NCBI GenBank assembly: GCA_028866895.1
Contig: JAGWHF010000009.1
Location: forward strand, 1-60,086
Length of the DNA stretch: 60,086 nucleotides
Direction: 5' to 3'
Source: Nitrososphaerota archaeon
GTDB taxonomy: Archaea > Thermoproteota > Nitrososphaeria > Nitrososphaerales > Nitrosopumilaceae
The notes under the pieces are model-generated. The model saw nothing but the letters and a program-made list of their open reading frames with translations. It did no database searches and was not told the DNA's origin. The position numbers were made by a program, and so were the translations under genes. Of this stretch, positions 8,746-16,178 are shown one piece after another. Within the stretch, counting starts at the first letter, position 1. Each line of letters begins with the position of its first letter.

Positions 8746-9097
8746 AGCAGAGATTTGTTTTGAGCCCGGAATAATAGTTCATGTAAGCGGAGGAAAATTC
8801 CCAGGCAAGGAAGAAAAAGATCGCTATTACTTGGTAATATCGGATTATTCAAGAAATCCTACAAACGAGACCTTCATCTGCCTGCCCATAACATCCTGGG
8901 AGGCCGATGATCCTTTTATGATAAAGATAAACGACAATGATTTTGAAAGGGCTGGGCTTGCAAGGCCAAGCCAAGTGGTATGCGACAACATATTCACTTT
9001 CCTAAAGGCAGACGCGGATTCTGAAAAAGGAAAGGTCACGCCCATTTTCTATTCAAAGGTCGCAAAATTACTCAAGGAAAAAATATTAAAAATTTAG
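8738..9097 (+). CDS. PemK/MazF-type endoribonuclease toxin
   Basis: A 119-residue protein starting at GTG. It has the MazF/PemK layout: PGIIVHVSGGKFPGKEEKDR (the loop before strand 2), YYLVISD, an N-E-T-F-I-C-L-P-I-T-S segment matching the conserved 'vvpiTS' strand, and later PSQVVCDNIFTF, matching the 'vd.iytl' strand. MazF toxins cut single-stranded RNA at short sequences. The gene overlaps a small upstream reading frame, its likely antitoxin. It converges with the Mini-A gene, overlapping it by 4 bp. Confidence 0.8.
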   Translation: MPRAEICFEPGIIVHVSGGKFPGKEEKDRYYLVISDYSRNPTNETFICLPITSWEADDPFMIKINDNDFERAGLARPSQVVCDNIFTFLKADADSEKGKVTPIFYSKVAKLLKEKILKI

Positions 9098-10032
9098 CTT
9101 TTGGATTTTGGATTTATTCCCGAGGATCCCGCCTTCTTGGAATTGCCATAAAGCAGCAAACCAAGCTTGTCAATCAGCGATGTAACTTCCTTGCTTCTGA
9201 ACCTTTTTTGCAGTGATTTCCTCTCTTTTTCTATCTCCTTGAAGGTCTTGTTCCATCTGGATACATCGATATGTCCTTTTATTGCATCTCTGATGATATT
9301 TTGTAATTCGTTTGGAGGGAGTGCGTCAAGCTCCCAGCACTGGTTCCCGTACTGTGAAGAATACTCCCTCCACCTGCTGTCACTGATTTTAGTTGGCATC
9401 GGTTCCAGCCCAAACTGCCTCACCTGTGTGTATGTCAGTGCCATCCGCTTTACTCTTGCGTGCGAGCCATACCGGTACAACCGCGACTGGATGTCTTCTG
9501 TCATGTTCAGGCCGGAAGGATCGTGGTCTGCAAAGTGAAGTATCGTGATAGGCCTGTCGTCATAAAGAGAGAATCTCTTGTTTATTGCCTCGTATACCTT
9601 GGTAAAAGAAGAATACCCCCTGCTTGGGTACGTTACCACCCTGTATCCGTCGGCAATGGTAGAAAACAGGGTGGCTAGCGCGTCCTTTTCTACCCATACC
9701 TCCACGTACTGCGGCTGGTCATCCCATGTCCTTCTGGTGTACTGTTCGGTGTCTTCAAGTTCTGAGATCTTGGACCTGACAAAATCTTGCACCGAACCGT
9801 AACCGTAGTCGCCACCTATCACCTGTCTTGCACGATCTACTATGCTTCTTGCATCGATTTCTCCCTTCTCCCTGCCTCTTGTTATCATCCTGTCAAATAG
9901 CTTGTAGCTGTTTATGGTATTCTGGATGAATCCGCTTGATACGAGCCTGTAAAAGATCTGCCTTACGGTAAGAAGGATATTGTACTGTGATATGATGTCG
10001 TTTGTTGCCTTGACATATTCCTGGTACCGCAA
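9094..10032 (-). CDS. Topo VI-A-like Toprim protein ('Mini-A')
   Basis: A 312-residue protein with the two domains of the Spo11/Topo VI A subunit. The N-terminal winged-helix contains LTVRQIFYRLV, where Tyr28 sits at the DNA-cleaving tyrosine of the family (consensus R-x-x-[FY]-Y). The Toprim domain has EVWVEKDAL (Glu115) and HFADHDPSG (Asp169, Asp171) for metal binding. No B subunit is encoded nearby. Stand-alone A-subunit homologues called Mini-A are known from mobile elements and are thought to act in element DNA replication or resolution. The start is TTG. The match is by motif; the free-A arrangement decides the name. Confidence 0.75.
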   Translation of the reverse strand: MRYQEYVKATNDIISQYNILLTVRQIFYRLVSSGFIQNTINSYKLFDRMITRGREKGEIDARSIVDRARQVIGGDYGYGSVQDFVRSKISELEDTEQYTRRTWDDQPQYVEVWVEKDALATLFSTIADGYRVVTYPSRGYSSFTKVYEAINKRFSLYDDRPITILHFADHDPSGLNMTEDIQSRLYRYGSHARVKRMALTYTQVRQFGLEPMPTKISDSRWREYSSQYGNQCWELDALPPNELQNIIRDAIKGHIDVSRWNKTFKEIEKERKSLQKRFRSKEVTSLIDKLGLLLYGNSKKAGSSGINPKSKS

Positions 10033-10210
10033 GGAGATATTAGTGGTTGACTAGTCACACAAATCTTGCTATTGATTGCAAGCTTCTCTGTACATAGTAC
10101 ATCTTAAAACAAGGCTTTATACCCATTTTTGGGTTGCGCATTTTCTGACGCACTATCTGAATGGATCGCAAGATGGCCTGAACCTTTTAAAGAATACAAG
10201 ATTATTTGGC

Positions 10211-10339
10211 ATGATTGTATCAAATACAGAAAAAGATGGTGATGCATTTGTCAAGGTAAGAAAAGATGACCTCCAAAAGATTCTTGAGCTTGTCAAGATA
10301 CTTCAGACTCGCTTAGGACCCGCTCAACAATCCCCCTGA
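10211..10339 (+). CDS. Small hypothetical protein convergent with integrase
   Basis: A 42-residue product starting at ATG 10211, with a good BRE/TATA box (AACCTTTTAAAG, 10186-10197) 20-25 bp upstream. The sequence is charged and ends in a predicted helix (DDLQKILELVKILQTRL). The last 47 bp lie antisense to the 3' end of the integrase gene. The well-formed promoter is the main argument that it is expressed; a transcript could regulate the integrase by antisense overlap. Confidence 0.45.
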   Translation: MIVSNTEKDGDAFVKVRKDDLQKILELVKILQTRLGPAQQSP

Positions 10340-11471
10340 GTTTTTTGAGCTCCTCCCTTACTGCCTGGTCTTCAATTGACATCCTGCTCTGCTCCTTTGG
10401 ATCAAGAGGGCTTGCACACCTTGAGCAGTAAAGCATGCCGGGCGATGACCTCTCAGAACACCTAGGGCAAACTGCAGGCACAAATTCTGGTTTTGGTGGC
10501 TCGACAGATCTTCCAGAGTATAATGCAGAGAGCTTGCCGTCAAGATCTTTTCCAGAGAGATGAACATATACAGCTGGCATCTTGGAGCCCATGGCCCACC
10601 CATACATTATCTTTAGCTCAGAATCCGTCAGGAACTGCGCATTTCTTGTTGCAGAGCCATGCCTTAGCATATGGTTGAAGACGCGCTTTGTTATTCCAGA
10701 CTGTCTTGCTATATACTTGAGTCTCCTGTTCCACATGGTCCAGCTCACTCGATAGTTTCTGTAGTTTGTGCTTTGGGTCAGCCAGAGCGGTGAGTCTGGT
10801 TGAGCTCGCAGGGAATGGGTCTGCATGTACTGGGATAGTAGAGTTACCGAAGCTATAAGACGGACGATCCTCTCGCCCGTCTTACCCTGTACTCTTATCC
10901 TTGCACCCCTGTCATCAAATGTTACATCTCCTATATTCAGCAGTAAAAGCTCAGTTGCTCTAAGCCCTGCCTCAAAGCCTACTGCGAGCATGGCCTTGTC
11001 TCTTAATGTTGATGCAGTCTTTATCATGGTCTCAACTTCTATACTTGTAAAAAACTCTGGCTGTCTTCTCTCGTTTGGCTTGATTGCCTTGTGCATCCAT
11101 CTTACCTCGTCAGGCCATGAAGTCTCCTTGTCAACGTTGCCAGACCTTACAAACTTGTAGAACCTCTTTACAGCCAAGATATAGTCTGATGCAGTATGTG
11201 GCGCATAACCTGAACTGTTAAGCCAAGACACAAAGCGCTCTATGTCTGCACGTTTTGCATCCTCGATCTGGACACCGAGATGCTCTGCAAAGTTCTTTAG
11301 ATGAAAGAGATACTTGGCAAGCCTTCCCTTGCTTACGCCCATGCTGGAAAGATGGTAGGTGAACTTTCTGATGATATCCCTATCATGTTGTGATATATTG
11401 GATTCATCAAGACGCTTGTAGGCATTTTGCAAGGTATACTGGTAATCATATATCTCATCTACTGTTTTCAT
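10293..11471 (-). CDS. Tyrosine recombinase/integrase with C-terminal zinc ribbon
   Basis: A 392-residue protein. The N-terminal SAM-like core-binding domain is at 30-115. The catalytic residues are all visible: Arg171 (AGLRATELL), Lys197, the box HMLR (His267, Arg270), Trp292 in the third position and nucleophile Tyr302 (VYVHLSG). A C-terminal zinc ribbon (CPRC...CSRC, Cys335/338/349/352) and a coiled tail follow. Start ATG 11471 is chosen because CCTTAAAAAG lies about 25 bp upstream; an upstream in-frame ATG (11528) would span this promoter. It probably integrates and excises the element; the catalytic domain is intact, and split halves as in SSV-type integrases are not seen. Confidence 0.9.
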   Translation of the reverse strand: MKTVDEIYDYQYTLQNAYKRLDESNISQHDRDIIRKFTYHLSSMGVSKGRLAKYLFHLKNFAEHLGVQIEDAKRADIERFVSWLNSSGYAPHTASDYILAVKRFYKFVRSGNVDKETSWPDEVRWMHKAIKPNERRQPEFFTSIEVETMIKTASTLRDKAMLAVGFEAGLRATELLLLNIGDVTFDDRGARIRVQGKTGERIVRLIASVTLLSQYMQTHSLRAQPDSPLWLTQSTNYRNYRVSWTMWNRRLKYIARQSGITKRVFNHMLRHGSATRNAQFLTDSELKIMYGWAMGSKMPAVYVHLSGKDLDGKLSALYSGRSVEPPKPEFVPAVCPRCSERSSPGMLYCSRCASPLDPKEQSRMSIEDQAVREELKKLRGIVERVLSESEVS

Positions 11472-11531
11472 AGAATATGGAGTTTGTTTTCTTTTTAAGG
11501 CGTAATCGAATCTGCGATTTGAACGCATAGA

Positions 11532-11757
11532 TTAGTATGCGGTTGCCGCGCAAGGGTATCCGCAGTTTTGTTCTCCTCCTCTCGCTTTACGCGTGAGGAT
11601 GTCATTATCTTACATACACCTACCGAATCGAATAAACTTTTTGTAACATTGATTCAGTTGAAAATTTCACTCAAAACCTAAATTTTGTTTCCTCTGTTCG
11701 GGTCCACAGGGATCCGTTTCGATATAGATCGCTTTTCGGGTTTCAGCGAAACTTATC
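11532..11757. repeat. Left flanking repeat region of the Pup-like cassette
   Basis: This noncoding stretch between integrase and cassette shares three blocks with 18955-19160. ATGCGGTTGCCG (11537-11548) matches ATGCGGTCGCCG (19016-19027). GTAACATTGATTCA (11643-11656) is identical to 19132-19145. GATATAGATCGCTTTTCGGG (11721-11740) continues to 11745 and agrees with 18955-18979 at 21 of 25 bases. GCGGTTGCCGC and CGGGTCCACAGGGATCCG can form hairpins. The placement beside an integrase and at both cassette ends suggests recombination sites. Confidence 0.5.
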
Positions 11758-13812
11758 TTGCATATGTCAGTTCCAGATGATACTTCTTATGTAACATATA
11801 CATTCAACGTGCCTGTGGTTCCAACTTTTTTCTCATTACGACGTTTAAAGCCTCAAAATCATAAGACGAGATATGAGGGTTCAAGAGACATTAACGTAAT
11901 ATCATTTGTCCTATTTTTCATATTAATTTCTAATTTTGTTAATGTAGCGGACGCCAGTTTGGAAGAACACTACAATCAAGTATTGCATCAGCCAACCTAT
12001 GATTGTCATAACGGATCATGTATGCCAACAGGTTCAGTTCAGGGTGAACATCTGGCGACACAGACTGGATTATCACCTCCCCTTTCTCAACCCAATCCAT
12101 TAATTCCCATGACAGTCACAACTGATAAATCATCGTATTATGATGGAGACACAATCACTATATCCGGTACAACAAGAGATTATCTGGGCGATATGCCGAT
12201 TACAATTAACATAAGAAATCCAATTGGAAATGTAGTTAGTTTGGCTCAAATCTCGGTGCTACCAAACCACACCTTTTCGACCACAGTTACTGCTACAGGT
12301 CCTTTATGGCAAGATGCGGGAATGTATACGGTATATGCCCAGTATGGGGCCACAGACAGGTCTGCAGAAACAACTTTTCAATTATCAGCAGGAATATCAC
12401 ATGCATCTCAAACCGTTCAAGTAACAATTAGTTATGGAGCGAGCAATACCCGTGGAATTTGTACTTTCACAAGCTGCTTCGATCCAAACATAGTAAATAT
12501 CAAGGTAGGCGATGCTGTCACATGGACAAACGCAGACATTGTAGGACATACAGCAACAAGCGGCAGGCCATCAGATAACCAGACCGGCACTGTCTGGGAC
12601 AGCAGCCTGATTCCAGCTGGCAAATCCTATACGAGCCCACCTTTTACCACGCCAGGCACATACAACTATTTTTGTCAAGTTCACCCCTGGATGACAGGAG
12701 TGGTGATTGTAAGTGGTGCCCCTCTTACCTCAGGGATTCTGGATCCTACAATCACAACAGTATTGGCAAGTCAGACGACTTTAAACACTGGAGCCCCCAT
12801 AATCGTCACCGCTAACATCGTTGGAACCGCAAGCAACACAATTCCGACAGGTGCTGTGTCGTGGGGAGATGGGAGTGCTGGAGGCACATTCACATCTCAA
12901 TCATGTCAGGGAACAGAAAACTATCATACATGTACAGCAACCTATACTGCACCAAACACTCCTAGTAATATAGTCATAACCGCAAATTATTTGGGAGATA
13001 GCAATAACGCTCCAAGTTCTGGCTCAACAAACATCTCTGTCATTACCTCTCAATTCAATGGAGGAGGCAGCCCTAGTCCCACTATCCTGTTTATTGCAAT
13101 AGGCGTTGTAGCATTTGGCATAGCTTTATTCGCAATCAGCCATAATGTAGGAAAATCTCGAAACACTGTTACAGTTCGGCCAATTGATTCGGGGGAGAGA
13201 GGCAATTCAGGCGGAGGGGGACCAGCCAGAACGGAAGAGGTTTATCACGGGACCACTCCCCCCACATACATTACAGGTGATAGAGAGCCAAAACCTACTT
13301 CTGTTCTAAAACCAATCCCGCAAACACAGCCTGCAAAACCAAGATCGACAGCATCTGGTCCAACACATGGTACCCTACCTGCTGGGTTCAAACCAGTAGA
13401 TTCTTCTCTTGTCGAAAAAACCCGAATTCACGATGATCCCCTTTTAGGCGTACAAGCGGATTGGTTTTCCCTTGCAGAACAATCACCCGACGACTCCGTA
13501 ATTGTGAATGGAATAAAAATCCCTAAACTTGATTGTTATAGAAGAGCAGCAGAATCAAATCAAAACGAGCCTAAAATTTGGAAGAGTCTTGGTCTTTATC
13601 TCCGAAAAGACCAGACAGTTGAAATAAACAATAAGAAATTTTCAAAACGTGATTGTCTCCTTCATGCCATGAATTTAGGTCTGAAGGATGCCTATATTTG
13701 GGCTAGCCTTGGAGAATCGCTTGATAATGGTGAATCTGTATTTGTCGAGGGAAAAAGTATGACAGCGATTGATTGTTACCTAGAGGAAGCATTACTACTA
13801 TATCCGCAATAA
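11758..13812 (+). CDS. Membrane cupredoxin protein with cytoplasmic TPR-like tail
   Basis: About 684 residues. After a hydrophobic signal-like segment (INVISFVLFFILISNF, about 46-61) come an Ig-like domain, a plastocyanin-type cupredoxin domain (about 242-320) with type 1 copper ligands in order (GHTATSG His, then NYFCQVHPWMTG with Cys, His and Met), a second Ig-like domain, one transmembrane helix near 442-464, a low-complexity linker and a C-terminal tail of three repeats (LDCYRRAAESN, DCLLHAMNLG, IDCYLEEALLL) resembling SEL1/TPR units. The start is uncertain (TTG 11758 or ATG 11764). It is the first gene of the cassette with the Pup-ligase-like genes and ends in Pro-Gln. It could link an outside redox or metal sensor to the cytoplasmic system; that is inference. 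Confidence 0.7.
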   Translation: MHMSVPDDTSYVTYTFNVPVVPTFFSLRRLKPQNHKTRYEGSRDINVISFVLFFILISNFVNVADASLEEHYNQVLHQPTYDCHNGSCMPTGSVQGEHLATQTGLSPPLSQPNPLIPMTVTTDKSSYYDGDTITISGTTRDYLGDMPITINIRNPIGNVVSLAQISVLPNHTFSTTVTATGPLWQDAGMYTVYAQYGATDRSAETTFQLSAGISHASQTVQVTISYGASNTRGICTFTSCFDPNIVNIKVGDAVTWTNADIVGHTATSGRPSDNQTGTVWDSSLIPAGKSYTSPPFTTPGTYNYFCQVHPWMTGVVIVSGAPLTSGILDPTITTVLASQTTLNTGAPIIVTANIVGTASNTIPTGAVSWGDGSAGGTFTSQSCQGTENYHTCTATYTAPNTPSNIVITANYLGDSNNAPSSGSTNISVITSQFNGGGSPSPTILFIAIGVVAFGIALFAISHNVGKSRNTVTVRPIDSGERGNSGGGGPARTEEVYHGTTPPTYITGDREPKPTSVLKPIPQTQPAKPRSTASGPTHGTLPAGFKPVDSSLVEKTRIHDDPLLGVQADWFSLAEQSPDDSVIVNGIKIPKLDCYRRAAESNQNEPKIWKSLGLYLRKDQTVEINNKKFSKRDCLLHAMNLGLKDAYIWASLGESLDNGESVFVEGKSMTAIDCYLEEALLLYPQ

Positions 13813-13985
13813 TTTCTAACATAACTCCTATAGCATAACTCTACTATATCTTGAGTAACTGAACATAATCAACAGAATTTTAGATCTGAGTCAGCATAAT
13901 TGACAGAATACACTGTGATAGAAAATAATAATCGATTTTACGGGTTTTTTAAAAAATGAATCCTTTGATTTTGAATAAGTAAAAT

Positions 13986-13996
13986 ATCTTTAAGTA
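13986..13996 (+). promoter_or_regulatory. TATA box of first PafA/Dop-like gene
   Basis: ATCTTTAAGTA lies about 25 bp before the GTG start at 14016, the spacing of leaderless archaeal genes. It supports GTG 14016 (or TTG 14019) as the start. Confidence 0.5.
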
Positions 13997-14015
13997 GACA
14001 TAATTCTGTTTTCAT

Positions 14016-15581
14016 GTGTTGAAACAAAAAACCCATCGTGAAGCGAATGGTGCCTTTAATCAATTCGTTCCTACTCGCATAGGCGGGCTTGAAACGGAAG
14101 TAGCGTTACAGGTTCCTCGTCTGACTAATGAATCAACTACAGAGTATCAGGCAAGGACGGTTAACCTTATCAAGAGATTTGTAGCCCTATACAAGGAAAA
14201 TAATGATATCAAATGGAGTTATCGGTATCCTGTTGAGCTCTGGAAATTTGATGCTGAAAACAGGATAGTCATGAATGGCTCGCGGCTTTACAGCGATCAT
14301 TATTACGTTGAGTATTCTACGGCCGAATGCGAAGATCCAAGAACCTTGATCGCAGTAGACCGCGCAGGAGAGCTAATTTTGGCGGATTTGCTAAGGCTGT
14401 TCCATGAAACTGTAAATAAAAAAGCGGTTTTGCTAAAGAACAATTTATCGTTTCTGTCTAGTATGAAACCTTTTACGTATTCATTTTCTTGCCATGAGGA
14501 TTACTCTGTATCCCCACATCTCTTTGATGCTATTTGCAATCAGAACTTTTCCATTCAGAGTGCCATTTGGCTAAGCTACCTTGCTACAAGGATCATCTTG
14601 ACAGGTGCCGGAAGGGTAGGACCAAGCCTTCCCCATGAATTTGCACCAATATATGGCAGACAGGCAATGATGCAATTAGCGGAGGAAAGTAACGGGAGTT
14701 TTGAATATCTCTCTGCAAGAATGAAACTTCTTCGAAGACAAATAAAAGACGTCAGCGTAGATTTTGGGTCCATTGTACCATTTGAAATTTCAGCTCGGTC
14801 GTCATCCATAACATGCCTACGCAGCCACGAAACCATGGAATTCAGACCTCTCATTAACCTTAGAGATGAGCCTCATGCAGATCCGTATTTTGTTAAGAGA
14901 TTACATGTTATAGTAGGAGATTCAAACAGGGCAGAACTTTCTACCTATCTAAAGTTTGGTTGCGCACAGCTGGTCTTGTTATTCTTAGAAACATCAATTC
15001 CTGAAAACCCCATTATTCTGGACAACCCCCTTCTAGCAATGAAGCTTATTTCACGGGATCCTACCCTTCAAACTTCAGTCCCAATCTTGAAAGGGGGAAG
15101 TATGAACGCCATACAATATCAATACTGGCTATGTGATGAGATTGAAGATACGTTAAACCAACAAAAACTACATTTACCGGCGTGGGGACCAGCAGTACTT
15201 CAAGAATGGAGGAAATCGTTAGATAATTTAGTAACGGATCCTTTAATGATGAGGGACAAATTAGATTGGGTTGCAAAATATGCACTACTAAAGGACCACT
15301 TTCCTACAGGTTTTGAGTCTACGAATCAAACCGCTATGAAGTTAGACTTGATTTATCACAAAATCGGACCAGACGATTATTACACTGAGCTTGTACATGC
15401 AGGAAAAATGATCAAAATAGTCAATGACGATATGGTAAATTCCTTTAAGACGACTCCCCCTCATACTCGTGCAAGGCGAAGGATGGAGATTATCAAAGAG
15501 GGGTCCATAAAAGAAGCTAACTGGAATTACTTGGTAAGAAAGGACGGCAAAGAGTTTTGGCTTCAAGATCCAGCAAACTGA
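14016..15581 (+). CDS. PafA/Dop-family Pup ligase- or deamidase-like protein 1
   Basis: A 521-residue protein with the ordered motifs of the PafA/Dop (glutamine-synthetase-like) family: GLETE (24-28) for ATP/Mg binding; NGSRLYSDHYYVEYSTAEC (87-105), matching the family consensus NGaRxYvDHaHPEYStPEc with catalytic-base Asp94; SCHEDY (158-163, consensus GCHENY); YLATRIILTGAGRVG; and the C-terminal small domain (DKLDWVAKYALL, LDLIYHKI, then PPHTRARRR). PafA ligates the Pup C-terminal glutamate to lysines; Dop deamidates Pup and removes it. All main motifs are intact, so activity is plausible. Which role it plays is undecided. Known pupylation is bacterial, so an archaeal copy beside a Gln-ended small protein is notable. 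Confidence 0.85.
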   Translation: MLKQKTHREANGAFNQFVPTRIGGLETEVALQVPRLTNESTTEYQARTVNLIKRFVALYKENNDIKWSYRYPVELWKFDAENRIVMNGSRLYSDHYYVEYSTAECEDPRTLIAVDRAGELILADLLRLFHETVNKKAVLLKNNLSFLSSMKPFTYSFSCHEDYSVSPHLFDAICNQNFSIQSAIWLSYLATRIILTGAGRVGPSLPHEFAPIYGRQAMMQLAEESNGSFEYLSARMKLLRRQIKDVSVDFGSIVPFEISARSSSITCLRSHETMEFRPLINLRDEPHADPYFVKRLHVIVGDSNRAELSTYLKFGCAQLVLLFLETSIPENPIILDNPLLAMKLISRDPTLQTSVPILKGGSMNAIQYQYWLCDEIEDTLNQQKLHLPAWGPAVLQEWRKSLDNLVTDPLMMRDKLDWVAKYALLKDHFPTGFESTNQTAMKLDLIYHKIGPDDYYTELVHAGKMIKIVNDDMVNSFKTTPPHTRARRRMEIIKEGSIKEANWNYLVRKDGKEFWLQDPAN

Positions 15582-15753
15582 AGATCGGTAAACAGCAACT
15601 TCCTCAACCATAGTCACTCATAGATATCCTACAGCTCAGATGCATTAGATCGTCAATAGTAGGTCCGACCATATGAGAAAAATGCGGGTGTTAGCACTTG
15701 AAAACGAGATGGCGTAGAGTATTGTTAAATATGTCTTCATCGTACTTCTACCT

Positions 15754-16164
15754 ATGGTGGATTACGAAGAAGACAAGAAAGATTCAGGAAAAGTAGAGAA
15801 GAAGTGGGAATCAAATCGTAAGAATTTGAGTCCTAATTTTGTAATAGAGAGCACGAAAGGAGACAAGAAGAATATTTACTATGGAAATCAAGGAGAAAGG
15901 GAATTCTTCGAGGGCGAAAAGAAACATAGAGGACATACAGTTATTGATACAAAAACACAAGAGATCAAGTATGCAAGAACGATGCGAGGAACCGAGATTT
16001 ATGATGATAGAGCGGGAGATGCGGGTGGGTCAAGTAATTCCTCTGGAGGTACACCTCCTCCATCAGGTGGTGACAAGACAGAAACTTCTAGTACAAGTGT
16101 TCCGGATTGGGCAAAGAGAAAGGTTGAATCGTGGGAAGGCCAAGGCGTTGGATCTGGACAATAA
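15754..16164 (+). CDS. Candidate Pup-like modifier protein ending Gly-Ser-Gly-Gln
   Basis: A 136-residue, hydrophilic, low-complexity protein. The N-terminal half is Lys/Glu/Asp-rich, the middle is Gly/Ser/Pro-rich, and the C-terminus is VESWEGQGVGSGQ. Bacterial Pup is a disordered 60-70 residue protein ending Gly-Gly-Gln (or Glu); Dop deamidates the Gln so that PafA can attach it to lysine. The terminal Gln, the flexible glycine tail and the location exactly between two PafA/Dop homologues make it the obvious modifier candidate. It is about twice the length of Pup and has Gly-Ser-Gly instead of Gly-Gly. GTTAAATA at 15724 lies about 27 bp before the ATG. Confidence 0.65.
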   Translation: MVDYEEDKKDSGKVEKKWESNRKNLSPNFVIESTKGDKKNIYYGNQGEREFFEGEKKHRGHTVIDTKTQEIKYARTMRGTEIYDDRAGDAGGSSNSSGGTPPPSGGDKTETSSTSVPDWAKRKVESWEGQGVGSGQ

Positions 16165-16178
16165 CCACTGATTAAATC

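Noticed and set aside
14016-15581. Ordinary glutamine synthetase or glutamate-cysteine ligase
   Set aside because: The PafA/Dop-specific motifs (DH..xEYS, [GS]CHE[ND]Y and PP.TRA) are present.
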